Source: Botryotinia globosa
Lineage: Eukaryota; Ascomycota; Leotiomycetes; Helotiales; Sclerotiniaceae
Length of the DNA: 64,000 nucleotides
Assembly: GCA_014898425.1 (NCBI GenBank)
Contig: RCSZ01000004.1
Span: 2,604,001 to 2,668,000, forward strand
Direction: 5' to 3'
This document shows positions 50,991 to 61,737 of the stretch, in pieces. The notes beneath the pieces were generated by a model. The model worked only from the letters and a program-made list of their open reading frames with translations. It did no database searches and was not told the origin of the DNA. The stretch's first letter is position 1. Each line of letters begins with the position of its first letter. Made by a program: the position numbers and the translations under genes.

Positions 50991-51517
50991 GGGCTAGTTT
51001 GGATGTATAAATCCGCGCTGAATCCGTTGAATATTCTATTCTTTTTGAAAGCAGATTTTGAATTTATATTTGAATATTAAATCGCGGATTTTATTGAATA
51101 ATTTGTATTTTAATAAATTTAATATATTTTAAAATAGAGAGGGAATAAATCATTTTAAAATGATACTAAATAATCTGCATTTTTCAATAAATTTGTATAG
51201 AAAAATGAAAATGTGGATTGAAAACAAAGATTAGAAAAAATAGGTCTCGTTGAATCCACTGAAATAATTCGTTTTTTTATAGACCTTTATAGACTTTAAA
51301 ACCTAAAACTTTAATAAATAAAGCCTCAAGCTATGATAAATAAAACCTAAAGCTATAGATTTATTTTGAATTAGAATTTATAAATTTAAATAAAGCTATC
51401 CCCACATTCGCTTATTCAATCATTTAAATAATAATAGCAAACTGAAAATTCAAATTACCCCATCTAATTTATACATATATTATACACATATTCTATTTCC
51501 TTTTATTTTTATAGAAC

Positions 51518-52363
51518 TATTGAATCACTAGAGAAAAGGGTTCGTAGAATTAGTTGATTGATTGAAGGTTCTATGGAAAAGGAGAGCTCTTAAATAAGCT
51601 AATATACTTAGTCAGCTACTATACTAACGACATTCAACATACCCTTTCGTCGGGAAGATAATGATATAAAGCTTTCCTAACTCGATGCTCTCAAATAGAT
51701 TTGTATTATGATTTCTTATTTTATATACCCTTTATTTTATACACCTTTTAATCCATATCTATCGAATCGAAGTCATTAAATAGAGTAAATATTGAATTTC
51801 AAGATAGCCAAATAAAAAGAGAACCTTCATACCTATTCTGAAAGCCTTAACAAAACTATTGAAACTACTATACTATTGCATTTATTATATTATTGTAGAA
51901 TCTTCGTATCTATTTTTGAAAGCCTTAGCAAGACTATTAAAGCTATCATACTATCGCATTTACTGTATTATCATAAAGTCTTCGTGCTTATTCTAAAACC
52001 TTGGCAAAGCTATATAGCTTCAAAAAACTATATACCAGAATCTGATCTTAAATGCCTATTCTTAAGCCTAACAAGACTAAAGGTTTTTTCATATCGTTGA
52101 TATAATCGAAAGAGGTTGAACTGAACTACTCTAACATTCATATTAATAATCGTATTGCTAGACTCTAATAATCGAAATAACAAGTATACTATTATCCTAG
52201 TCTAACAAAGGATATACAATTAAACTCATGATTTATAAAACTATTGAATCACTGGAGAAAAGGGTCCATAGAATTAATTGATTGATTAAAGGTTCTATAG
52301 AAGAGGAGAGCTTTTAAATAAGCTAATATACTTAGTCAGCTACTATACTGACGACATTTAATA
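51518..52363. mobile_element. TRIM-like pair of 122-bp direct repeats
   Basis: Repeats 51518-51639 and 52242-52363 have equal length. They start TATTGAATCAC (likely TGTTGAATC before mutation) and end CATTCAACA or CATTTAATA, so the ends are inverted as in LTRs. The internal part is 602 bp and non-coding. Right after the left repeat, the minus strand has a purine-rich GAAAGGG, a possible polypurine tract. No matching 5-bp target duplication is found, so this is tentative. Confidence 0.5.
51834..52020. repeat. 77-78-bp tandem repeat, about 2.4 copies
   Basis: Units start at 51834, 51911 and 51989 (partial). They share AAAGCCTTA, ATACTAT and CTTCGT blocks. The array lies inside the TRIM-like element. 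Confidence 0.7.
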
Positions 52364-52467
52364 ATTTTAATAGATTTTATAATAGATTTGATATACAAAT
52401 CATAAAATCATAGATTAATAATCCACTTTTTTTAAAACAAATTATTACCATCATAGAATCCGTGGTA

Positions 52468-52855
52468 ATAGTCGGCTTTTATAAGCGGCTTTCTAGTTCC
52501 TAGTCGGGGAAAGTAATTGTCCCCGGAAAGTGGTTGTCCCCAAAAAATCTTGGTATATATTTTATTCAATTCTGAAAAAAAGAATAGTGGATTTGATATT
52601 ATTGAATTGTTATAATCTTATTAAATTCAATAATATTATCTATTATATTTAGCTTTAATTTTATTTATTATAATAAATAGAATAAATAAATAATAAGAAT
52701 CAATATTTTATTAATAATTATATAATTTATAAAGATTGTAGTTGATATAATTCAATTATTATAGTATTTTCGAAGTTTTTTGGGGACAACCGCTTTTCGA
52801 GGACAATCGCTTTCCCCGACTAGGAACTAGGAGGCCGCTTATAAGAGCCGACTAT
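52468..52855. mobile_element. Nested MITE with about 85-bp inverted repeats (TA target)
   Basis: A 388-bp element flanked by TA at 52466-52467 and 52856-52857. The terminal inverted repeats are long (52468 to about 52552 and about 52771 to 52855). They start ATAGTCGGCT and include TAGTTCCTAGTCGGGGAAAG and TTGTCCCCAAAAAA. A short AT-rich centre separates them. The TA target and long TIRs fit a Tc1/mariner-type MITE. It could form a strong hairpin if transcribed. Confidence 0.85.
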
Positions 52856-52927
52856 TAGTATAAAGAGCAGATTATTTCAGCGGATTCAGCGCGGATTTTG
52901 CATCCAAACTAGCCCTGAGCCTAAAGC

Positions 52928-55015
52928 CTACGAAATTTCTACACAACACTTTTGCGCATACTTCCCAAACGCAGATGTGAATTGGACATATCCTACTCGA
53001 GTGCACTTCCAGTGTTCCGCAGTCGCTGCTTTTACTCTCAATGCCAAGCCAAGTCCAGACGTACCGTTCTTTTCCCACAAATCCATATTCCCCGCTTGCA
53101 AAAGCGCACAGCGTAGTAACATGCCATCCTTTGCCTCTAGCGCAACATCAAAAACAATCAATCCAAGTGCATCACCGGTAAGCGGATCTATAAAGTTTCG
53201 TCTCCCGTATGTATGAGAATCCTGCCAGGTATTGAATAAAAACGGCTCGACAGGTGCTGTACGAGCCATGACAATATATGCTGATATCTCAACACTCCCA
53301 CTTTTTACAGCACCTGTTTTGAAATAAGAAACAGGCTGCGCCTCCGCATGAATGAGTTCTGGATCTCGGAGCGTAGTACCGATTTGTGGTTTCTCCAATG
53401 TCGTGCATTTGCCTCATAGAAAAGTACAGGCGCATCAATACTTGCTCAAGACCACGAAGGCGCAACATATTCCTTGTATCTACGGCCTGGCCGTCGCTGG
53501 AATTGGTTTTAATCGCGACATCAAAGTAGCCTTGCCCAAGGATCATTTTTGAGAAGTCCGGCAAGGTATGCACTGCCTGCTTTATCGCATGCGATACCGT
53601 AAAATGCGAGGAGTCTGTCTTTTGGGTATGTTAGGCTTTTGTTGGAATATTGCTTTATCAAGCGGTACCAAAGTGTGTACCATCTGTAAGGGGGATGCTG
53701 GATGAGTTGTTCGAGACCCTGTGATCGGGTGTTGAGGTGGTTGCCTTTGTCGCCTAGACATTACCATATTATAGATTTTTGCGTCAAGTTTACTAGTCTG
53801 CTGGAAAGCAAATCTTCCTGGTAGCACCAACCTCGACTGTCGATCGGTGGAGGTAGTGGTGTGTTTCAAGGCTGTCCGTTTGGCAATATATAGACGGTTA
53901 ATTTTGAGGAACCAAATTGTAAATTGTAAATCGAGACTAGCAGCGCTGTTTCGTAGTGGGTTTCGGCGATCCGTCATACCACCATATACTGAACTAGATG
54001 CGGCTACGAGAGTCATAGGAGCACTTCCATAGATGGAAGTCATATTAGAAGCCTCGAATTGCCAATCCTCTGTCGAGTCTTGAAGAATACACATACTATC
54101 GATCCAGATGTAATGCTCTCCCAGCTTGCGAGTCAACATAATCGCATCATTAAGGGTCTGTGGAAGGATTCTGAGTGGAATCTCTGTCTTAAAGAGCGGC
54201 ATAGTTGTAGTGGTCAATTGCCATGGTGCATCTTTGGGTGTCATCCCCCAGCGATAGCTGAGAATCAAATATCCGCCTTTATAAAGACATTCCTGCCCAT
54301 CGACGAGTTTTGAGAGATCACCGACATCGTGGGAACCCACATAGACGAGGCGAGTTGGCGCCATTACTATTCCATTGCGTCCGGACAAAATGTTGACTGC
54401 ATTGTATCGCTGTGACGCAGCGGATGAGATTGGAAACATCATCCGATCGCATGTTAACTTGTGGTTTTCTAAACAGTGACTCATGGATTGCTTGATATAT
54501 CTAACTGCCACTTTGCTCTCCTCATAAAATCTCATAAGATCTTACGACGTTAATCAGTATGCCGAATTCTAATTTTTGTATAAAATCTTACCCCTGAAAT
54601 TTCGTGCATCTTCAGGCACCTCTCCAGCATCCAGAACATGTTTAACATCATTAATTGGTAAATATTTAAAGGCAGAAAGTTTATCTTCAGCGTGCTTCCG
54701 TAAGATTTCGTCTGCCCAAGTACTGTGATCGGTCAGAGAGGCAAGATCTACTGTCAAGGCTACAGCTTCGGTACCACCAATATCAATAGTTCCGCGTTCC
54801 AGAAATATTGGTTGCCATTCTAATCGATGTTTGAAAGGCTCTCGGATAGCTTCGTATAGCAAAGTGCATGTATGGCAACCTCTCGAAGCAGAACTCGCAA
54901 ATTCAGAGAAGCTCGGCCAGAACGGGTGAGGGTCGTTGATTGTTACATTCTGGAATAACGTATAAGGAATGGCCTGATATGTTGTGCATATTGGCCAAGG
55001 CGTTTTCAAAGCCAT
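52928..55015 (-). pseudogene. HET-domain (heterokaryon incompatibility) gene, inactivated
   Basis: The reading starts at ATG 55015. An intact-looking 51-bp intron (54541-54591, donor GTAAGA) joins the N-terminal part to a clear HET domain. The domain has LILSYRWG near 54270, then LPQTLNDAIMLTRKLGEHYI, WIDSMCILQD and WQFEASNMTSIYGSA. A 7-bp tandem duplication at 53914-53927 (AAATTGT twice) then shifts the frame. Past it, the expected RGWCYQEDLLSSR segment continues in the next frame. That frame has stops at 53866-53868, 53761-53763, 53521-53523, 53509-53511 and 53446-53448, most fitting CAA, CGA or TGG changed by one transition. The C-terminal part (52928-53398) is open in another frame. HET proteins trigger cell death on fusion of unlike hyphae; this copy cannot make a full protein. 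Confidence 0.85.
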
Positions 55016-55436
55016 ATTCAAGCATACTCACAGCTTCAAAATATCTTGATAGCTGTATAAAGCTCTTGAACGACTTATATGTGTTGAGATTAGGTAGCCA
55101 TGCTGAGCTGAGCTGCAACAATGATACGGCTGAGCCGAGGTTACGCCGGGTGTCATTTGCTGAGTAAACATGGTTTGAACAGAATGAGACACGTCAGCTT
55201 AGCTTGGTATGACCACTGCATAGGATCTCGCTTTACGAGCTTGCTTGGGGGGATGATTTTGTTGTTTTATTGCATGCGAGAACAAGTTTACAACTGTCTT
55301 ATGACGATCGGCGAGAATCTCGCTAGATTGTAACATTAGTAAATTGGGGACCAGTAAAAATACACTTGAAAGAATCTAATTGGTCTATTCCTTTCTAAAT
55401 CTCCAATGATTCTGCCCTCAATGAAAGGCATATATT
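55016..55436. other. Intergenic DNA, no gene
   Basis: This is the region between the HET pseudogene start and the 3' end of the esterase gene. No motif stands out. Confidence 0.5.
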
Positions 55437-56702
55437 CTACCAGCCTATATCTATTTCCCACTGCATCTTGATGGGATTCTTAATGTTCTCAGGAGTCTCA
55501 TCTGGATACCTTTCGGCAATCAACTTCGTCACTTCATCAAAAAGAATCTTATAACCCTCGCCGCTAAAATGTAGACCTGTAATATCAATTAGCCCACCCG
55601 AATATTGCTCTGGTAATCTGACTGCGGGTGTTGGTGGGTTACTCACCATCGTATAGTAGTTTCGTGAGCTTCTTGTCCTTGCCATTCTCTTCTAGACCTG
55701 GCATCTCAGCTGGGTCATCTCCCTCTTTCCACCTGTCAAGAGATCAATGTTAGTTCATAGCTTCTTATCCCCCCTAATCTTGCATAATGTATATAGTTCC
55801 AAGGAGAGCCATCCGACCCTTGACGTACCCACAAGCCCCCATAAATGCACTCCAAATATCGACAACACCCAGTCTCTCTTCCGCTCCGACCTTCTTTACC
55901 GCATTCCTATATTCTCTCGTCCAACTAACCCGTCTCGGTTCATCCGAATTTGCCCACTCAATATTCATAATTCTGGATGTTGCCTCATCAACAGGTCCCG
56001 GCGTCACAAGAATGATCTTCGGAGAATGAGCTTGAATGAGGGGGTGGGAGATAATGGCTTTAAGATTAATAACGAATTGCGGAAGGGGCACATGTTGCTT
56101 TGTGGAGGGGCCACGGTTGAGATCATTTGCACCGAAGAAGACGAGCTAGTTTATGTTAGCTTTTTGTTCTGGATATGAATATCAAAGATGGGAGAGTGAC
56201 ATACCAGGAAACGCACTTTGGCTTGAGAAGTGGAAGGAAAGAAATTTGGGAGTATTTCAAGTGCATGGTTGGTAGTATAGCCACTGCCCAAGTACATCAG
56301 TAGATGTTTGGATATTTATAGGTAAATTGTATGGGAATGTACCTGAAGCCTCTGTTTATGACGTCGAGTTTTCTCGCATATGCTGAATAATTTGGGCATG
56401 TTAGGGAGTGCGTCTTAAATGAATATGGAAACAGAATTCTTCGTTGTATCACCAAGGTCTGAGCAATACGAAAGACTTCAAATCATACCATTTTGGATTG
56501 CAGATGCAAATGAGAATCCGTTTGGTTCATTTGAGCACTGGGTGATACTATCACCTGATAAACCATATCAGTGCTGAATATAATAGCCGAAATATCTTCA
56601 TTTCACCAACCAAACAGGATAAACTGATCATAGGGTGCCTGTATTGTCTATCAGAATACGCTCATCATGTGATTACCCTCCATCCCAGAAAGCACTCACC
56701 AT
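55437..56702 (-). CDS. SGNH/GDSL esterase, isoamyl acetate hydrolase (IAH1)-like
   Basis: Eight exons: 56700-56702, 56611-56638, 56489-56554, 56343-56382, 56205-56283, 55829-56145, 55647-55732 and 55437-55576. They join in frame to 252 residues, a usual length for this family. The first exon is only the ATG, followed by donor GTGAGT. All introns are 56-106 bp and GT-AG. Catalytic blocks are complete: FGDSI with nucleophile S13, Gly of GFSGY (G47), GAND (N79) and the DGLH pair (D206, H209). There is no signal peptide, so it is probably cytosolic. Family members hydrolyse acetate esters such as isoamyl acetate. In this cluster it might remove acetyl groups from imported sugars, but that is inference. 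It is divergent from the GH1 gene, with 501 bp between starts. The second intron's donor (GTTGGT) is unusual. Confidence 0.88.
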
Positions 56703-57203
56703 CTCTATCTCTCAAGCCTTCTACGAACGATTTGCCCAATTCTCTAACAGACGGAGCCAGAACACGGTATCTCAAGAGTCGCAAAAACCAACAAGATACT
56801 TCGGGACCGAAAACCTGAGCAAAGTCTTTAACTCCAAAAAAGGTACAGCTCACAAATGCATAAACGAGCGGCAGCCTGGTCTGACAGCGAACCACAAATT
56901 GTATTTGAGACCATAACAATTTAGCCTGTACCAATCCTTGTGTATGAACTTCCACCAATAGAATGGTGTGGGGGCGGGACTACCCCGCCTTCGTTGTGGA
57001 GCGCGCGGGTGAGACGAGAAGAGGCTGATGATAGAAATCGATTGAAGGAAGGTGGGGGTGAGTGACCAGAATAACCGTTGTATACCTAGGTAGTATTCAT
57101 TGTAACGTGATGCAGGAAGTCCAGATAACATAACTCAAAGCTGTTCAAGCAATCCATCTACGAAATCATCTTTAGTGAAAATTTCGATACCTTGCTGCTC
57201 ACA
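56703..57203. promoter_or_regulatory. Divergent promoter of esterase and GH1 genes
   Basis: This is the 501-bp gap between two divergent ATGs. It contains two CreA/Mig1-type SYGGRG sites 15 bp apart, GTGGGG at 56968-56973 and GCGGGG (minus strand) at 56983-56988. They lie in a small palindrome, GGCGGGACTACCCCGCC. One GGCTAA (minus strand, 56921-56926) matches the XlnR/Xyr1 core. Single degenerate sites occur often by chance, so regulation by carbon catabolite repression is only suggested. Confidence 0.5.
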
Positions 57204-58720
57204 ATGCCAGTCCCAGAAAATCTCAAAGATCTCAAAGACGTCCTACGTCCCGACTTTCACTTTGGTTACGCAACCGCTGCGCCGCAAGTGGAAGGCGCGT
57301 GGAATGTCGACGGCAAAGGAATTTCTATTTGGGACAAGTTCGGCCACACACCTGGAAAAGTAAAAGATTCTAGTACCTGCGACGATGCTGTTCTCTCTTA
57401 CTACAAAACTGCCGAGGATGTCGCCCTCATGAAGTCTTACGGCGTGACAGGATATCGATTTTCGCTTTCGTGGTCGCGCATTATCCCTCTGGGAGGAAAG
57501 GATGATCCAGTCAATGAGAAGGGATTGAAATATTACAGTGAGCTTGTGGATGAATTACTGAAAAATGGAATTACACCCTTTGTGACTCTCTTTCACTGGG
57601 ACATCCCTCAAGCATTGGAGGATAGATATGGTGGTATGTTGAATAAGGAGAAGTATACTCCTGATTTCGTGAGGTATGCAAGGGTCTGTTTTGAAGCGTT
57701 AGGTGATAGGGTTAAGAATTGGATTACCTATAATGAGCCGGGTGTTTACACACTGGCGGGATATGCAGCTGGTGTACATGCGCCTGGACGCTCATCAAAT
57801 CGAGACATGAATGAGGAGGGAGATTCGAGCACCGAGCCGTTTATCGTTGGTCATACGGAATTGGTTAGCCATGCTCATGTGGTGAAGATGTATCGGGAGG
57901 AATTCAAGGAAAAGCAAGGTGGAACTATCATGATCACTTTACATGGAAATTACTCGGAACCATGGGACGAGGAGGATCCGTTTGATGTGGAAGCCGCAGA
58001 AAGAGCGAGAGAATTTGAGATCGCGTGGTTTGCTGATCCGGTATATAAGACAGGTGATTATCCGGCTAGTATGCGTGCGCAACTTGGGGATCGATTGCCA
58101 AAATTCACGGACGAGGAGTCAAAATTGGTATTGGGAAGTTCGGATTTCTATGGAATGAATAGTTATACGACCTTTTTTGTGAAACATCGAGACGGTCCGG
58201 CGGATATCAACGATCATTCAGGAAACATCGATAAGCTTGATACTAATTCCAAAGGAGTGGTGAGAGGACCTGAGAGTGATACTTATTGGTTGAGAACATG
58301 TCCGGATGGATTCCGGAAACTCTTAAATTGGATCTGGGCTCGATATGGCGTTCCCATCTTCATAACGGAGAATGGAACTACTGCGAAGGGTGAAACAGCA
58401 CCGACTGACGAAGTTTTGAATGACAAGTTCCGAATTGATTTTTTTGAGGGATATATTGGTGCACTAGCAAGAGCTGTGAAAGAAGATGGAGTAGACATCA
58501 GATCTTACTTTGCATGGACTTTTACGGATAACTGGGGTAAGACTTCGCGAATTCCGATATTTACAAGTGACTGACTGGCAATATAGAGTGGGCTGCAGGA
58601 TTTACTGATAGATTTGGAGTAACCTTCATAGATTTTGAGTCGGAAGAAAAGAAAAGATACCCAAAGAAGTCTACAACTGTTATCAAGGACCTCTTTACCT
58701 ATATGATTGAAGGAAAATAA
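57204..58720 (+). CDS. GH1 beta-glucosidase, intracellular
   Basis: Two exons, 57204-58536 and 58587-58720, are joined across a 50-bp intron (donor GTAAGA, acceptor ATATAG) to give 488 residues, typical for GH1. The protein starts directly with the barrel (FHFGYATAAPQVEGAW) and has no signal peptide. The acid/base glutamate is E178 in TYNEPG, and the nucleophile is E389 in ITENGT. The C-terminal AWTFTDNWEWAAGF spans the splice junction and is a GH1 hallmark, which confirms the intron. It should release glucose (or other beta-linked sugars) from the non-reducing end of short oligosaccharides in the cytosol. The start is the only in-frame ATG at the N-terminus. It converges on the GH95 gene with 56 bp between stop codons. 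Exact substrate preference cannot be told from sequence. Confidence 0.92.
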
Positions 58721-58776
58721 GAATGGGATATGGTATAAGAATTCAGTGTGTATATGAATGTATATAGAATTCCGCA

Positions 58777-61075
58777 TCAAACTAAGCGGTGGTCTCCAAT
58801 GCCATTTATAATCACAGTCTTGTCCGGGAGTACGACTTTCGTCATACGACCAAGTCGCGAGTGTACCAGGACCTTCGTTAATGTGCCTTCGTCCCAAGCA
58901 ATATCAAGTTCAAATCCAGCTCTTGCCTTAACACCACTCAACTCCCCTGATCTCCACTCTTTAGGGCAGGCTGGCAAGACTTGAATGGTATCAATTTGAT
59001 GTGATTGTATTAGCATTTCGACAATACCCGCGCATCCACCAAAATTCCCATCAATCTGGAAGGGGGGATGTACATCTAGTAAGTTCGGCAATGTACTGTC
59101 TTCCAACAATCTAAAAACATGCCCCAAAGAGCCATCCGCATCATGTAACCTGGCATGAAGACAGATAAGCCAGGCTCGACTCCATCCTGTATGTCCTCCA
59201 CCATTCTCAGCTCGACGACGCAGCGTAACCTCAGCGGCAGAAGCGAAATCTGGTGTCTCTGAGGGGTGAATCGAGTCCCCTGGATAAAGAGACCAAAGAT
59301 GTGATGTATGACGGTGGCCCGGCTCATATTCTTTGAAGTCCCGAAGCCACTCTTGTAGCTGTCCAAATTCACCGACTTTCGAAGGCGGTAGTTTGCTTCG
59401 AGCTAATTTCAAAGGTTCAGTCAGTTCATCATTAATCTGCAGCAAATCTACAGATAACAGGAATGCCTCGAAGAGAGATTTGATGATCTGTATATCGATA
59501 GCAGACCCCTCACATAAAACACCCTTTTGACCTTCTAGGTCGATGTAAGAGTTTTCCGGGGACAAAGACGGGCTAGTTATCAGAAAGTCTCCTGTTGAAT
59601 CCTTGATAAGAAAATCCAAGATGAATTGAACACTTCCACGTAGTACAGGGAACATTCTTTGGAGGAATTTTAGATTATGATCGCCTCCAAACAATTGCCT
59701 CTGCCAAATATGAGTACAAAGCCAAGCACCACTCATGGGCCACACTAAGGTAGTCTTAGTTAGATAGATCGTCGAAACTAAGAATTGGAGGCGACTCACG
59801 TGTGCCTGGCATCCAACGATCTTGAGGATCTGTATCAGCCCAGATGTCTGTACAGCTATGGGATGTCCAACCACGACACCCGTACATAACTCTAGCGGTT
59901 TTCTGCCCACGATGCGCCATCCGTTCAAGCAGATCAAACAATGGATCTTCACATTCTTCCAAATTACAGACATTAGCTGGCCAATAATTCATCTGTGTAT
60001 TGATGTTAATCGTGTATTTAGAGCCCCATGCAGGCTGGAAAGATGGATTCCATAGCCCTTGCAAAGTCGCAGGAAGAGATTTATCTCCTGGTCGACTACA
60101 AGATATGAGAAGATAGCGACCATAGTTAGCATACAAAGCTACTAAACCGGGATCTGGAGCGATAAGCAGCCTCTCATCCGTGGGTATGTGAGCCGCATCG
60201 GGAAAGAGTCGAAGTTTAAAACGCCCATATAATGAGTTGTAATCCTGGACATGTCTTTGGGAAAGATTAGCATGGCTATAGAGCGCCTTCCCTGCTTGTG
60301 TCAGGGTCTTAGCTTCCGCATCCGCATGGCGAAATGTTGTCTGTGCGGAAACAATGATTATAGCCTTTGAGGAGTTCACAATGACACAGTTTCCCACAGT
60401 CTCAACGTTACCATCACCAGCTAACTCCCGAACGCTGACAACGCAACAAAAATTGTTGCTGTTTCGTCCACCTGGTGTCCCGTGCATCACTATAGTCCCA
60501 TCTTGCGCTTCAATAGAGTCGACGAACTCATCAGTAGCAAATTCTCGATCGCTATATCTTGATAGTCGGATGGTGAACTCCGCTTTCTCGGACGACTCCA
60601 ATTGAACGACCAATACATCATCGGGATAACTAGCGAAGACTGTGCGTTTGTATCTAACTCCAAGATGCTCATACTCCGTAGTCACATTCGCTGTTGACAG
60701 TTCCAGTCCTCTCCAATAGTTGCTTACTTTTGTTGGGTCGTGTCCAAGATCCAAAGTCAGCGTTCCGAGTGGTTCATAATGGCGTTGACTGTGGGGAGTG
60801 GCAAAAAATGCCTGCTCAACCAATTTTTCCGCTTCTGCATGGTCGCCTATCCGGATAAAATTTCGCAGACGGTCTAGGTTTTTGAACGCGTCTTTAGGTG
60901 TACGATCTTGGGGACCGCCATACCAGATTGAGTTCTCATTCAACTGAAGCGTTTCCCTTGACGTGCCACCATAGACCATCGCACCCAATCGGCCATTGCC
61001 TACAGGCAAACTTTCCGACCACTCCTTTGCAGGTGACGTGTAATGGAGAGTTTCTTCCAGGTTAGAGGGGGCCAT
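58777..61075 (-). CDS. GH95 alpha-L-fucosidase (alpha-1,2 type)
   Basis: Two exons, 59800-61075 and 58777-59744, are joined across a 55-bp intron (donor GTGAGT, branch-like CTAAC, acceptor CCTTAG) to give 747 residues. The join restores the conserved TLWPMSGAWLCTH segment. N-terminal SLPVGNGRLGAMVYGG and LNENSIWYGG are family hallmarks. The TININTQMNYWPA segment holds an Asn pair (N357, N359), SPEN holds E489, and FQIDGNFGG holds D657. These fit the catalytic set known from bifidobacterial AfcA. GH95 enzymes use inverting hydrolysis to remove terminal alpha-1,2-L-fucose or, in some members, L-galactose; in plants this sits on xyloglucan side chains. There is no signal peptide, unlike secreted GH95 enzymes, so action inside the cell is likely. 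It shares a 662-bp divergent promoter with the sugar transporter. Confidence 0.92.
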
Positions 61076-61737
61076 CTTGGATGTTCAAAGTGTTGTCTAG
61101 CATTCTAATATTGAGACATGCTCTAGATATCAATTTTCCATGGTGGCCAATGCTGTCCAAAGACGAATGCGGTCAGTTTCGGGGCTTTCCCTTCCGCTAA
61201 AATTCGATTTTCATCCAATCGCTTTGAATTTGATGACAGGGATCAATTTAACCAGGAAGCTTGTTCACGCATAGACAACAGCCTGAACGAATGTCTAGAA
61301 ATCCATCAATAGAAACTCTTTGTTCGATGGTAATTACCAACTATAGGGGTTGCGGAGAAGAGATAATGCGGGGGAAAGTGAGGTGATGTCGGGTGGTAGC
61401 AAGGGCCGTTGTCCCGCATGGGACATGTGACATGATTGGTTGGAATCTAAATGGATTTCCTTATATACCTAACCAAAGTTAATATCGAAGTTAATTTTCT
61501 AAAGGAATACTACAGGAGTAATACGATTATTGTGGAGTGGTGGTCTTTGCAAAATTCCTCTTGCACCTCCACTCATCTCCGTTGCCCATCAGCTACACCT
61601 AGAAGGATAGATCTTCCATCCGAAGCGGAGCCTCCGAATAGAAAGAAGAAAACTCTCAAATTGTCTTCATAAAATCCCCTGAGCACGCGAATCTGACCTT
61701 TGCCTCGAAGAAGTTCACTATCTGAATCAGGAACGCA
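61076..61737. promoter_or_regulatory. Divergent promoter of GH95 and MFS transporter genes
   Basis: This is the 662-bp gap between divergent ATGs. It contains two CreA/Mig1-type SYGGRG sites, GCGGAG at 61352-61357 and GCGGGG at 61368-61373, 16 bp apart start to start. The spacing is like that of the pair in the other divergent promoter of this cluster. About two such sites are expected by chance in this length. The shared promoter itself is good reason to expect co-regulation. Confidence 0.5.

Larger units (their letters stand above)
50991..52915. mobile_element. 1.9-kb Tourist-like element with nested insertions
   Basis: The ends are inverted repeats of about 40 bp. The left starts GGGCTAGTTTGGATG and continues with AATCCGCGCTGAATCCG. 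The right end carries the complement, ending CCAAACTAGCCC at 52915. Flanks are TAA (50988-50990) and TGA (52916-52918), one transition apart, fitting a 3-bp TNA target. The inside holds a pair of 122-bp direct repeats (51518-51639 and 52242-52363), a 77-bp tandem repeat and a complete MITE (52468-52855). No transposase frame survives. The element ends 12 bp from the last stop codon of the dead HET gene. Confidence 0.75.

Noticed and set aside
53289..53573. A separate 94-codon gene
   Set aside because: It is an alternate frame over the C-terminal part of the HET pseudogene, and the family-like residues are in the neighbouring frames.
57192..57203. An earlier start for the GH1 enzyme, four codons upstream
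   Set aside because: The codon is TTG. The first true ATG is 57204, in a good context. The same reasoning moved the phosphatase-subunit start to 15551 and the HET start to 55015.
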